Source of the DNA: Promerops cafer
Taxonomy: Eukaryota > Chordata > Aves > Passeriformes > Nectariniidae
Assembly: GCA_013398275.1 (NCBI GenBank)
Contig: VZSE01001774.1
Coordinates: 206,144 to 270,143, forward strand
DNA: 64,000 bases
Direction: 5' to 3'
The number at the start of each line of letters is the position of its first letter. Position 1 is the first letter of the stretch. A program made the position numbers and the translations under genes. This document shows, one piece after another, positions 12,037 to 22,619 of the stretch. The notes beneath the pieces were generated by a model, which was not told where the DNA came from, ran no database searches, and saw only the letters and a list, made by a program, of their open reading frames with translations.

Positions 12037-13439
12037 TCTCTTACATCTTTGCTCTGGGCTCTGTGACTGCTTCACCAAGTGCTTGGAAGCAGCTGCGTAA
12101 ATCATGGTGCCGAAAGATTTTAGGGATGGGTGAATGGATTCAGAGGGTGCTGAGGGGGGCAGGATGTGCTGAATATTTGGCTTTCCTGCTTCACTCATCC
12201 CAGGGATTTTATGGCTTTCAAAGCCCTAGGGAGGATGGTCCAAACTGCCACACGTCTCCTGGATTTGGAGGCTGGGACGTGGCCACAGCAGGGGAAAAGG
12301 GAGCTGCATCTCACCTCCAAAGGAGAGACATGAAGGGAGAGGGAGAGGAGAGAGATCAAAACAAGTGAGGCAGCAGCAGGAGGCAAGAGAAGAAAGGCGG
12401 CAGGAGAACAAGACCGGTCCCAAAATATCCCTCGTGTTTCCTGCGCCGAAGACCAAAGCTCACACTGGGAAAGGCTTTTTGCCAGAGGAAGAGGCTCTAA
12501 GCTCTGCTCAAAGCTCTGCCTCGGGGTCCCTGGGGAGCCGTCCCCGCGCTGAGCCGGGAAACGGCTCCCGCTGCGCCCCGGAGTGGTCCCTGCGGGGCTG
12601 CCTTTGATCGGAATCGCTCCAAATTCTTCCTGAGATGGAGCCTGAAGAGGCAAAGCTCCACCTTGCCTCAGTTTTATTGTTGTTTTTTTTTCTTCCTGAC
12701 TGGTTCGGGTTAAACAGCAAGTCCATTTTTAGGTGGAGGAACTGATTTTCTGGGTTAGAACCCACTTGGTTCATGTACTCCCAATGGATTGTGAGCACAG
12801 GAGTGGGAAGGGGAGTGATAAATCCCAAATTTCCTGAATGACATTCAAATATTGGCCATGTAGATACACGATATGAATTTATTTGGTGTGGCAACAGGTC
12901 AAGCCCTTAATTTTAAAGGATCATGGCAATTTGGGAGCATCTTTTGTGCTCACCAGCATCGACTCGTCCGGATGCAGGATGGAGCTGGGATGTTGGGCAG
13001 GTTCACTGCTCATTCCTGCTGCTGTGCTGCCATTTGGGGACAAAAGGGTGTAGGGAAGAGCATAGCCCAGCTCTGCACAGTGATTTCCCACCCTTCTTTG
13101 GGCTCTTGCTGGCTTCCACCCCCTCCAGCCACATCAGCAAAGACAACCTGCAGCCACCAACCTGCCCTGTCCTCCTGAGGATTAAAATGGCACCTGAATA
13201 ATAATCAGGGCACGTTGTAGGGAATTTAAACTGGAAGTCATTGAGCAGAAATAGCAACCCACCTGCCACCCCTGCCCTGTGCTACTGTACCCCCAAAGTG
13301 CCCTGAAAGGGGCTCTGAGCATCCCAAGGTTATGATCAAACACCATCAGAGCTGAGGGGCCTTGATATAACAGAGCCTAGAAATTGGGAATGAGATTAAA
13401 GAAAACACTCTCAGGTTTGGAAGGGAAGAAAAATCAAAA
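12037..13439. other. Unique non-coding stretch
   Basis: No gene is recognised. The region near 12500-12620 is CpG-richer and has overlapping open frames on both strands without domains. Confidence 0.4.
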
Positions 13440-13580
13440 TAAAAGTGCAAGTTTCCTTCATTTGTTGTTTGATGAGAGCCATGATTTTATTGTGCTGCTG
13501 GGCCGACATTGGCCTTGGCGGGGTCTTTCATTTGGCCTCGCCAATTAAATTTCCTTTTATTACTGAAAAAAAAAAAAGAA
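13440..13580. promoter_or_regulatory. Non-repetitive island, possible enhancer
   Basis: Unique sequence with TTTGTTGTTTGATGAGAGCC, ATTTTATTGTG and GCCAATTAAATT, the last joining a CCAAT-like and an ATTA-like site. It ends in a short A run. Inference only. Confidence 0.15.
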
Positions 13581-14289
13581 ACCATTTGGCACCTGGCAAT
13601 TCCCTAGTGTCTCACAGCCCTCTCCAAAGGCAGATGGGTCAGTCCTTTCCCGGGGCAGAGGGGAGCAATCATTTTTTATGGACTGGCAGGGTCTGAAGGT
13701 CCTCGCGGTGCTGCTGAAACTCGACGGGAACGAGCCTGGCTCTCCCGGCTCCTGTCCAGAGGGAGCTTTGGGCTCCATTAAAGCTCATCCTTCTGAAAGG
13801 CACCTGGTTTTATCCACACACATCAAGAGGTGGAGCATTTCCCATTTTGCTTGATAATTTATTCCCAGGGTTAATCATCCTCCCTGCTAAAAATTCAGCC
13901 TAATTTTGATCTGAATGTGTCTGGCACCAACGTCCTGCAGCAACTGCTCGCTTTCTTTGCCTGCCCAGCCTCTTCTCCCTCTGAAGCTCTTGGATGTCAT
14001 TACAACTCCCTTTTTTCTGGCCCCTCGAGTGATTTTCCTCCAGCATCTGCAATTTTGCCAGGCTTTTCTCTGCCCTCCTGGATTCCCATCGTGGGACCTG
14101 TCAGAGCTGCATCACACCTTAGGATAGATCTCAAAGCACCTAAATAATATCTGCACCCCCCAGGGCCCTTCTGCAGGATTAATTTTCCACTTCAAGATAG
14201 AAAAATGCTTTCCAGTTCCCCGTGTAAAATAAACAAGAGGCGCTGCTCCTTCCTCAAGCAGCTGCTTGGGGCTGATTTCCCTGGAACAT
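13581..14289. other. Unique non-coding stretch
   Basis: No repeat or coding signal is recognised. Confidence 0.4.
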
Positions 14290-14620
14290 TTGGGGATGCT
14301 GACAGCCCCATCGCCGCCGCCTCCCTCCCTCCCTCCCTCCCTCCCTCCTTCCTCCCCTCGCCCGTCTTTGCTTCCCGTGACACGGAGACGGCCCCGGCGC
14401 AGGAGGAGATTAGCCCGGTGTCCGTGCCTCGGAGAAGTGCCGCTTCCCTTTTATCTCTGGGAAGCAGGCGCGCTGGACGTGAGCCCTGCAGGGATTTATC
14501 GAGGTGCCCTGGATCTGCCTCTTCCTCCTGCAGCAGCTCCTTTGCACCCACGGAGCGCCAGCCCCAACAGGAGCAGCGGAAGGAGGGGTGCAAAGGGCAT
14601 TTTTGTTTCGCCAAGGGCAA
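14290..14620. promoter_or_regulatory. CpG-rich stretch with CCCT run
   Basis: CpG dinucleotides are dense compared with neighbours (for example ATCGCCGCCGCC, GACGGCCCCGGCGC, GCAGGCGCGCTGG). A (CCCT)n run occupies about 14321-14357. This could be a small CpG island or promoter. Open frames of 231-239 codons on both strands cover it and are explained by low stop density in GC-rich DNA. No transcript start or splice structure is visible. Confidence 0.3.
14321..14357. repeat. (CCCT)n simple repeat
   Basis: About nine tetramer copies, CTCCCTCCCT and onward, with small interruptions at the right end. Confidence 0.9.
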
Positions 14621-15057
14621 TCCTACGGAAATTTTGTGCTGAAATATCTTGGAGACAGCACCTTTGGAGTCATCTCCTTTGCCCTCTCCCGGTCGCTGCT
14701 TTGGAGCTCCTGGGTGATGCTTTGGTTTGGTACAGACACAGAAACTCTCTGGCCTGTCCAGGTCGCACCGTGGTGATTTCGGGGGCTGCTCGTGGCCACA
14801 GCGAGAGCAAAGCAAAGGCACCGGGAGTGGTGCAGGAGGACAGGGATGCTTGGAAAGGGGTGGGAATGTGGAAATACCAGTGGTCACTGGGAGGGGTTGG
14901 GCTGGGGATGGAACACAAGGCCGCTGGGCTGGGTGTGGTGATAAGGAGATGGTTCAGACCCCCAGGTGCTCTCAAGGGTGTTTGAATGCTTCCTTTGGCT
15001 CCCTGGCTTCCAGGGATGTGTGTGCAGGTACAGTGGGGTACGGAGCATATTCCAATC
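14621..15057. other. Unique non-coding stretch
   Basis: No recognised feature. This stretch carries the right-hand part of the overlapping chance frames of the CpG-rich block. Confidence 0.4.
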
Positions 15058-15207
15058 CTACCCAGAAACCTCTGCACCCCATGGATGGACCTGCAGGTCA
15101 TCTTCATCAGCCAATTCCTTATCCTCTTCCATGGGAGCCTTTTTGATGACACCCTTGGCTTTCTCCTGATTTTTGGTGTTCCCAGCACCTTCAGGGGTGC
15201 TGCCCAT
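15058..15207 (-). other. 49-codon acidic/basic open frame next to an LTR-like block
   Basis: On the minus strand an ATG at 15207 opens a frame that begins MGSTPEGAGNTKNQ and continues with a Lys-rich part (EKAKGVIKK) and an acidic part (MEEDKELADEDDLQ) before a stop near 15058. The composition looks more protein-like than neighbouring chance frames. It starts just inside the putative LTR boundary, so it might be the remnant of an internal retroviral or cellular reading frame. I do not recognise the protein, and no PBS or leader is visible between the LTR-like block and the ATG. It may equally be chance. Confidence 0.2.
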
Positions 15208-15500
15208 ATTTGCTGTCACACTGGGACGGAACACAGAAGGAGGGACTATGCAGAAAATCACGTGGGAAAAGCCGTAAGGGAGATAGAGGAGTCCTTCAAC
15301 TTTTTTGGAATAAAGAGAGAGAGTCCACCAGGGCACACGCCCGCGGGGTTTTCTCTCTCGATGTTTCAGAGGGTGCAGCCTCCCTTTTATCCTAACTCCC
15401 GGCTGCATGTTGCCCTCTTCACTTCCCCGTTGGCTGAGGTAATATGGGGGTACAGCCCTCCTGAACTGCCTACCCCATATCCCCCCTTAAACCTGTCATT
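15208..15500 (-). mobile_element. Possible solo LTR of an endogenous retrovirus
   Basis: Read on the minus strand this ~290-base block has an LTR-like order. There is a TATA-like GGATAAAAGGGA (15381-15392), a CpG-containing segment ending in GTGGACTCTCTCTC, a CCAAAAAAG element where a polyadenylation signal would sit, then a CCTCCTTCTGTG-type end near a CA dinucleotide. The plus strand contains AATAAA at 15309-15314, so orientation is not secure. I could not find a clean target-site duplication. It is assigned from general resemblance to avian retroviral LTRs. No pol or env sequence is nearby. Confidence 0.35.
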
Positions 15501-16139
15501 TTCCCCCAAAATTCAGAAGTTCAGGCTCGTGCAGCCCCATGCCTGTTTCAGGGGCCGGGCTGTCTGGGCTCTGTAACAAACCTGCTGCTGGAAGCTGCTG
15601 GAGACGTGAAGCCCCATTTCAAGGCCCCTCACACCCTGCCCTCCTCCAAGGAATTGTTTGTAAAGACATCGGCCCTCATCTTCCCTATGGGGACCCTCCT
15701 CCCCTTTTTAGGGGAGTTTTCTGGGCTCCTGCCTGTTTTTGCGGTGGGTGCAGATCGTACAGCAGTGGCTGTGGGAATATTTGGGGGTGTGTCCAGGGGA
15801 GCCGGGTTATCCTCTTTTCAAAGACAGGAAAGCTGAGAAAGGCAGGTTAAAAGAGCGCAAAGCTCGTGTTCCTGGATGCTTGGCTGCATCCCGAGGCCTG
15901 TTTTCCAGCGAGAACAGGCTGCTCTGAGCACTCAGTAAATCAGGGCCCTGTAAATGCTCTCAGAGAAGCACTTAAAACTCACTCGGTGTTTTAAAGATCG
16001 TGTCCAGTGCCCGTGTCTGAACCGCCTCGAAACGGCTGCCGTGCCCAACATTCCACACTGCTGTGGGAGCCTGGTCCCTCCCCAGGAGATCCCGGTGCTC
16101 TTCCCAAAGGAGAACCGAACAGTTAGCAGCGGTTTGCAA
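15501..16139. other. Unique non-coding stretch
   Basis: No gene or repeat is recognised. Confidence 0.4.
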
Positions 16140-16165
16140 ACGGGGAAACTGAGGCACGCTGTGGA
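16139..16165 (+). repeat. MIR-like SINE core remnant
   Basis: CGGGGAAACTGAGGCACG at 16141-16158 is the MIR core in sense orientation, followed by GATTAG as in decayed SINE 3' parts. The match is limited to the core. Confidence 0.45.
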
Positions 16166-16739
16166 TTAGCCCTGCATTCCCATCAGCTGGCCTCCTTTTC
16201 CTCCGGGTTGGGCTGTGGTTGGAGATACAGCTCCAGGGGAGGGCTGGCTCCAGACACTTCCAGGAGGTGGCTGAGCCCTGACTCGGCTTGCCCAGGCTGG
16301 AATGTCCCAGTCCTGTGGCTAATTCTGAGGAGGGACACGTATTTTCTGAATGCATGAGTATTTCCTGGCTGGATAAGTATTTTCTGGCTGGTTTGGGGGT
16401 CTTTGGGAAAAAAAAATAAATACATTTTACTTCATTTTCTCCTGAGCATCCCTCCCGTCCCGGGAGGATGGAGCGGTGCGGGCTCCCCAGACTAGCAGTC
16501 CTGCTCGTGCATATCAATCCCGTTTTTATCTCATTCCCTGCCCTTCCTTCCCCATCTCCACGCTCAGGAGACGCTCCCACCTCCTTGGCAGGGAGCGAGG
16601 AGGCTGCAGGTTGGCAGGGTGCGACACAGGTACAGTATTTCACAGCTGGTTGCTTTGTAATGGGATTCTTTTATTGGAAGTTGTTTCCCGGGATCTGGCT
16701 CTGATTAGCAGATGCAAATCCTGCCCTGCATGCTGATGG
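16166..16739. other. Unique non-coding stretch
   Basis: Contains a small imperfect duplication of TATTTCCTGGCTGG (16347-16392). No gene is recognised. Confidence 0.4.
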
Positions 16740-16920
16740 ATCCGCTCTGCCCCCGGAGCCGCCGGGACCCGAGGGAGGGTCACAACGACACGAATCGAGC
16801 AGTTCAGCTCCCACTTGGACACCTCGGGCTGTGCTGTGCGCGACCCCCGGCTGCTCCAGCCCATCAGTCCCGTTTGGAGAGAGCAGGATGCAGCCGCGGG
16901 CGCTGAGGAGCAGGATGAGG
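16740..16920. promoter_or_regulatory. Small CpG-rich island
   Basis: About sixteen CpGs lie in 180 bases (for example GGAGCCGCCGGGACCCGAGG, GTGCGCGACC, GCCGCGGGCGC). The island directly abuts the AT-rich block at 16.96 kb. It could be a small promoter-type island, but no transcript feature is visible. Confidence 0.3.
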
Positions 16921-16949
16921 GGCTGGCAGGTTGAATTAGTGCTGGGAGA

Positions 16950-17340
16950 GCAGATGCACATTTAAACAAACCATCCGCTCTCGAGAAGAAAACAATGACT
17001 TAGTACTTCCTAATTACCATCCTAAAGTCAAGCAATTACTCCTTATTCACACGTGATTACCAAGAATAGCTTAAAATGAATAAACATTTGGAAAAAAAAA
17101 AAAAAAGCCTCTTACTAAATTTTCATTAGCCACCACAGTGAGTAAGAAATTTACACTCGGCACAGCCCCCATAAACACAGACAAGACATTACTCAGTAAA
17201 TGAGTGAATTAGTATTGTGCTAATTGCTAGAAATTGTTATCAGGTTACTACAATTACTACGAATTCCCGGCAGGATCAACCCTTCTTTGTTATTTTTTGA
17301 AAAATAAAAGAGAAATCGTAGTGATGTGGTTGATGCAGTT
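16950..17340. promoter_or_regulatory. AT-rich homeodomain-motif island
   Basis: Non-repetitive AT-rich DNA with many ATTA-type sites: CTTCCTAATTACC, CAAGCAATTACTCC, GTGATTACC, GTGCTAATTGC and CTACAATTACTACG. A 15-base A run lies at 17092-17106. This is the densest cluster of such sites in the window and it sits between a CpG-rich island and a pentamer array. Enhancer function is inferred; conservation has not been seen. Confidence 0.3.
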
Positions 17341-17380
17341 ATAAATAATTGGGGGGCAAAGGACTGTTCCTCAGCGGAAC

Positions 17381-17512
17381 GAGGAGAGGAGAGGAGAGGA
17401 GAGGAGAGGAGAGGAGAGNNNNNNNNNNNNNNNNNNNNNNNNNNNNNNNNNNNNNNNNNNNNNNNNNNNNNNNNNNNNNNNNNGAGGAGAGGAGAGGAGA
17501 GGAGAGGAGAGG
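17381..17512. repeat. (GGAGA)n pentamer array containing an assembly gap
   Basis: Perfect GAGGA/GGAGA pentamers occur on both sides of a run of 65 Ns (17419-17483). The true array length is unknown. The array is purine-only on the plus strand. Glu/Arg/Gly frames through it are artefacts. Confidence 0.97.
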
Positions 17513-19639
17513 GAAATGGTTAAAGCCCACATGGCAGCTCATACTTTATTTCTGAGACCGTGGGTCTGGGGTATGTCTGGGACAGGGCTGTGGGTGTTTT
17601 GGGTGGGAACTGGCAGGGGTGGAAGTGATGAAAGTGGAAAAATGCACGAAAGCACAAGAACATGATTTCAGCCTTGTACATCTCGCTCTCCATCATCCAC
17701 AGCCGCCCAAACACCCCCAGGGACACCAGACCGTGTGCCCGTGGGTGTCACTCCAGGAACCCCAGCCCACGAGCCTGCCCACTCCGAATTCCCAGCCTCA
17801 CCATTTCCTCACTGCCTTCCTCACCTGGGGCTCCAGGACCCGAACTGAACTGTCCCTCTGTTCTCTGCCCACCAGCATTGCTTCCTGCGAGGTGGGTTCT
17901 ACAAAAAGAGAGGCAGCAGAGATAAAAAAATATTGGGATACAGGGAAAAATGACAGAAGCCATATGGTGGAGATTTTTTTGGTCAGCCAGAGGTGCCAAA
18001 GAAGAATTTAGGCAGGATTTTGGACTTTGGCAGTGCTGGAGCTGGTAGGCTTTTCCAAGGGGGCTGGTTTAGTTCACTCCTGCACCTCCAGGGTTTGGGG
18101 ACATGGAGCCAGCCTAGACATGGTGTTGTGCAGACAACCTGGTCTGTGCACCTAAAACCTGTCTGCTCTCCTCGCTAGATCAGTTGGTCTAATAAAAGAT
18201 TTTATCTGCCCCTATAAAGCGTCTCCTTTGGCAGCCTCAGCCCCGGCACAGCTGCGGCTTTCCCAGAGCAGACACACCGGGTATTGCACTTTGGGCAACA
18301 CTTCTGCAAAATTGGGTGCTATAAATCCTCCTCGTTTCCCCTCGTGTGAAGCAGGGGATAATGAGCAGGACGTGTGAAGTCTTGATCAGCTGCTGCTGGT
18401 GCAGCACACCAGTGTTTTCAGATGAAAAGCAATGAGGGGAAAAAAAGTGGTTATTAGAGCAGAAGAGCATTAGAAATAAAATCTGACTTTCCATTCCACC
18501 CCTGGAGCTTGACATCGCTGCAAGCCATGGTATTTCCATCAGGGCTCTGCTTGTTATTCCACGGTTGGATTTTGAACATCCCACCCAGGAGCAGCTCAGA
18601 TCCCGGGGTGTTAATCTGGGGGTGGGAGGAGATGGGGACTGCTCACACAATGACATTAATTGAGGCCTTGGGGGTGTCTCACCCCATGTAGGTCTGAGTG
18701 GGGTCTGTGGGCAGCTGTCAGGAGCTGGTGGCTTTGGACAACTCTCCCCACCACTCAGGAAAAGACTTTTCCATAGGATTGGAGCCGCCCTGCAGGTCTT
18801 AATTGATTTATATTAATAAATATAATATATAAAACAATATTACAAAGGTGGTGGTGGGGGGGGGAACAAACCCTATTTTGAGCCTCTTGGGCTCACGTGC
18901 ACAGGCAGAGTGAGGGAGAGCATTTGCAGATGTCTGCAGATGTGCAGCTGTGCTGGGTCATGGTGCTGCAGCTCAGTAAGGACCCTCCTGCCCAAAGCAT
19001 GGACACGGGGATGGAAACGCCTTTGGAAATTGGGCCTAAGCAGCCAAAGTGTTCAGTCTTCTCTTGAAAATGAGAAGGGAGATTTAAAAGCAAAAAGAAA
19101 GACAGCAAAAGGCAGTGATTTGGGTTCTGCCCTCTGTGAACTCGGTGGCTCTGTGGTGCCAGCTTCACACGCTCGTGCTTGGGACTGCACGGTGGAGAAA
19201 ATGAGAGTCCTTGTGGAAAGGGATCCAAGCCCCCGCCCGCCTCCTTGTGCTGCCCGTCCCTGCCCTCAGCCGTCACCTTGGTGTGCAAACAGTGGCCAGT
19301 CCTGCTCCCCAGTCCTGGGGACGGGCAGGATCCGCTGGCAAGTGGAAGTAACTGCAGTAGTCTCGACCCTAACGCCCCCAAAATGAGCTGGAGGGATGCT
19401 GAGCAATCCAGGAAACAACCAGGGACACAGGAAGGGAAAATGAAGGAGTTGCAGGTGAGGAAAGGGATTGAAGAGCTTCCTGGGGTATCAAGGCTTAAAT
19501 TCCTTCTTCTCCATGGCTAAATCCTCCACCCTGCCGGACTCTGCTGACCCTGCCCCATTGGGAGAGCAGCTGGTGGCTCTGCAGGGAAGGTCCTCCCTGG
19601 GCTGTGGGTCCCGTCCCCACAGACACCCCTTCATCCACC
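17513..19639. other. Unique non-coding stretch
   Basis: No gene is recognised. An AT-rich patch with ATATAA repeats and a G run lies at 18795-18865. Frames of 130-162 codons overlap on both strands. Confidence 0.4.
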
Positions 19640-19930
19640 CGTGCTGCCCACTTGACCGGCACAGGGGTCAGGGCCGCGGCAGCGCCGGGAGGGGAGGAGG
19701 CCGAGGCTGGCTGGGGTGGGGAGCAGGATCTCTCCCCAGCTCCTAAGCGTGAGTCAGCAGGATCCCCGTGCTCAAAGCTGCTCTCGAGAAGGCATTTGCA
19801 TTTCAGAGAGCTCCTGCTCTGCTCCCCCACCGGCCGTGTTTAGCTTGTGTTTGGAGCGGGCCCCTCTGCAGCGCCGCCAGAGCGGCCGGGCGCGGGAGAG
19901 AGGCCGGAGCCGCTGGGTTTGGTCATCTCC
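19640..19930. promoter_or_regulatory. CpG-rich stretch
   Basis: Clusters such as GGCCGCGGCAGCGCCGGG and GCGGCCGGGCGCGGG raise CpG density well above the surroundings. The stretch lies just upstream of the CR1 copy at 20.14 kb. It could be a small CpG island; no other promoter feature is visible. Confidence 0.28.
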
Positions 19931-20139
19931 TTCTTCGCCGAGAGGAGCCCCTTGCAAAACCCAGAAATCCTCTTCCAAAAAATAGAGATGAAGGCTAAGG
20001 GGGCTGAGTCCGGGATGTGCTCGCACCAACACCTCACACCCGAGTGGATCCGTCCATTGGGCTGGGGCAGCTCCCTCGGTTCGGGCTGGGAGCTGTCGCC
20101 CCAAACAGCCGGAGCAGCCCAGGTCTGGGGCCACCAGCA
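19931..20139. other. Sequence between CpG-rich stretch and CR1
   Basis: Unrecognised. It may include a decayed 5' extension of the following CR1 copy. Confidence 0.3.
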
Positions 20140-20615
20140 CTGGGAGGACCTGGAGCTGCTGGAGCAAATCCAGAGAGGCCACGGAAATGCTCCAGGGCTG
20201 GAGCCCCTCTGCTCTGCAGCCAGGCTGGGAGGGCTGGGGGTGTTCACCTGGAGAGGAGAAGGCTCCAGGGAGAGCTCAGAGCCCCTTGCAGGGCCTAAAG
20301 GGGCTCCAGGAGAGCTGGAGAGGGACTGGGGACAAGGGCTGGAGGGACAGGACACAGGGAATGGCTCCCACTGCCAGAGGGCAGGGATGGATGGGATATT
20401 GGGCAGGAATTGTTCCCTGTGAGGGTGGGGAGGCCCTGGAATGAATTGCCCAGAGCAGCTGTGGCTGTCCCTGGATCCCTGGAAATGTTCCAGGCCAGGC
20501 TGGACAGGGCTTGGAGCAGCCTGGGATAGTGGAAAGTGTCCCTGCCCATGGCAGGGGTGGAATGGGATGAGCTTTGAGGTCCCTTCCAATCCGAACCATT
20601 CTGGGATTCTGTGAC
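20140..20615 (+). mobile_element. CR1 LINE, 3' fragment (copy A1)
   Basis: A sense-strand CR1 3' end of about 475 bases, from CTGGAGCAAATCCAGAGAGG through GGAGAGGGACTGGGGACAAG to AACCATTCTGGGATTCTGTG. It belongs to the same young-looking subfamily as the copies at 22.6, 29.1 and 32.2 kb. It is followed without a break by a ~225-base segment that also follows the copy at 29.1 kb. Confidence 0.95.
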
Positions 20616-20842
20616 TTACAAACACAAATGCAGATTTGCAAATGTAAATGGGGATTTGCAAATAGACATTTTACCCCAAGCTCTTGGGCAGCAAAACTTC
20701 CCAGATGGCACCAGGCAGATGCAATGGGTCACATGTTCCATCCTCTTCCATTTCCACTCACTGATTCCATCCACTGGCAGCAAAATCCCAGCAAATGTGG
20801 GGAATCTCTTCACCCACCCAACACTTGGGTGAGGAGAAAACT
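20616..20842 (+). repeat. CR1-linked 3' flank segment, copy 1
   Basis: This ~225-base segment starts right after the CR1 tail with two copies of ATTTGCAAAT-containing sequence and ends at GGGTGAGGAGAAA. It recurs in reverse orientation at 28859-29064, again directly adjoining a CR1 3' end. The distal 115 bases differ at about 3 positions by eye; the proximal part differs more. It does not follow the other CR1 copies in the window. Confidence 0.85.
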
Positions 20843-22619
20843 AGCAAGCTCAAAAGAAAAGTCCAGATTTGTTTGTATTTCCTTATTCATTCCCTTACTG
20901 GTTCTGATTTTTCTGCTTTTTTTGAAGGAGAAGAAAGAACGAGTGGAGTTATTTCAGTGTTTTGAAGTGATTCTGTTTACTGGGAGCTGAGGATTGATTT
21001 AGATAATGTGGGGTGTGCAGAGAGGGTGAAGGAGATCCCGGAGCAGAGCAGCAGTGTTTGATTTCAAGGCTGCTTTGCTGTGAATTCTAATGCCAGGAGC
21101 AACTTCAATCTGTGGCCAGCTGAAAATGAAGGGCTGGGAATTGTTTTGCTGAAATTGGGATTAGGAGTAAGGGGAAAAGAGCACCTCACTGTCCGAAAGA
21201 GCTTTTGCTACACTGTCTTGGTGGAAAATAATCAAGTTTTAGTTGCTTATGAATTTCCTTCAAGGTGGTGGGGGGATTTTTTCTGTTATACCTTTATTTT
21301 CTTAAGCCATTTCTTTTAGAAGCAATGGAGTAGAGGAAGAAAATATCAGAGGACCAAGTTTTTGTTTACAAGGAATTATGAATCAAAGGAAAACCCAAAC
21401 ATTCAATTCATAAATAGTTCATTTAATATGGTGGAAAGTTGCAAACAAGCCAAAACTGCCATTTTTTGGGTTAGTTCGCTTTCCAGAACATATAGTGGAA
21501 GTTTTATGGGAACAGCATACACTTGAGAAACTTCTTTTGGGGTCTCTTGATCTCAAACTTCCCTTCCTGAGCTCCCAGGTTTGTTCTCCCAATATATAAA
21601 AAAATTCCCCACATTAGCACGTCTCTGAGGGGAAACCCCAATCCTACACGTTGTCCTTGGACCACCCCGATTTGCAAATTCTTTCCAGCCCGAATTCTTG
21701 TCTTCCTGAAAGCCTCACCTGGTGTTTTGTGACCTTTAGGAGAGCAAAGGAAAAGGCCAAAGCTGCTGTCAGGAGCAAGGCAAGGAGACTCCAGGAGCCA
21801 GTGGCTTTGCCACTCCTCTTACAGTGCCATTATTTCCTGCAGAGCCTGATTTAGATCCTCAAGACCTCAAAACTCCCCAGATTTTTCCCAAGTTCTACAT
21901 CAATCATTACACAGCTGCAATATTCCAAATGAAAACCCCAGAATTCATTCTCCATGCCTTTATTCACCTATTTTTCATTCTCCCGTGGAAAAGGCATTGC
22001 TTTCCTATTGGAGGGGGTTGGTTAAGGGGATATGGCAGGGATATCACTCATGCCATGCTGCCCCCTCTGTGATCCAGCTCCACAAGGACGTCAGGGTGGG
22101 ATTGTCTGAGCAGGAATCACAGGAGGTTCTGGGAGACCCCACACCCAGCTGGGAATGCTGGAGCAAAGGAACAATTTGCGAACGCTCGGGAGGCTGGGAT
22201 TTTTTGGCTCAAAGGTACAAAACTGCAGAGTTTCAGTGCTGGGTGATTCATGAGCAGCTCCACGGAACCGGAGTCAGCTGGGCAACGTTCGCTGGTTGGG
22301 GATGGAACCGGTGGCCTTGGAGTAGTAAATAAAAAATGAAAAATAAACTGATGGCAGCTCTGGGCATTTTCTGTTGGCTGAGGTAAAGGGGCAAGAAGGG
22401 AATAAAACCACGAGTGTTGCAGTGGGGATGTTACACAGCCCCTGGCACGGGCACAGCCCTGCCAAGGGGACCTGGGAGTTTTGGGGTGCAGAGCAGAGCT
22501 TGGAGAGGCAGAGGGTTCCAGCCCAGAGCTGCAGAGCATCCTACTGCTCAAAAGGGATTTGTGAGCCATGTCTGGGCAGGGTTTCTCGGTTTGAAGGGTC
22601 ATCCAGAAGACAGGAGGAT
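20843..22619. other. Unique non-coding stretch
   Basis: AT-leaning DNA with no recognised gene or repeat. Confidence 0.4.

Noticed and set aside
14192..14985. Overlapping 231- and 239-codon frames on opposite strands
   Set aside because: GC-rich, CpG-rich DNA with few stops; no domain, and both strands are open over the same bases.
20187..20661. Frames up to 273 codons over 19.8-20.7 kb
   Set aside because: They mostly translate the CR1 3' end and nearby GC-rich sequence; CR1 3' ends do not code in that region.
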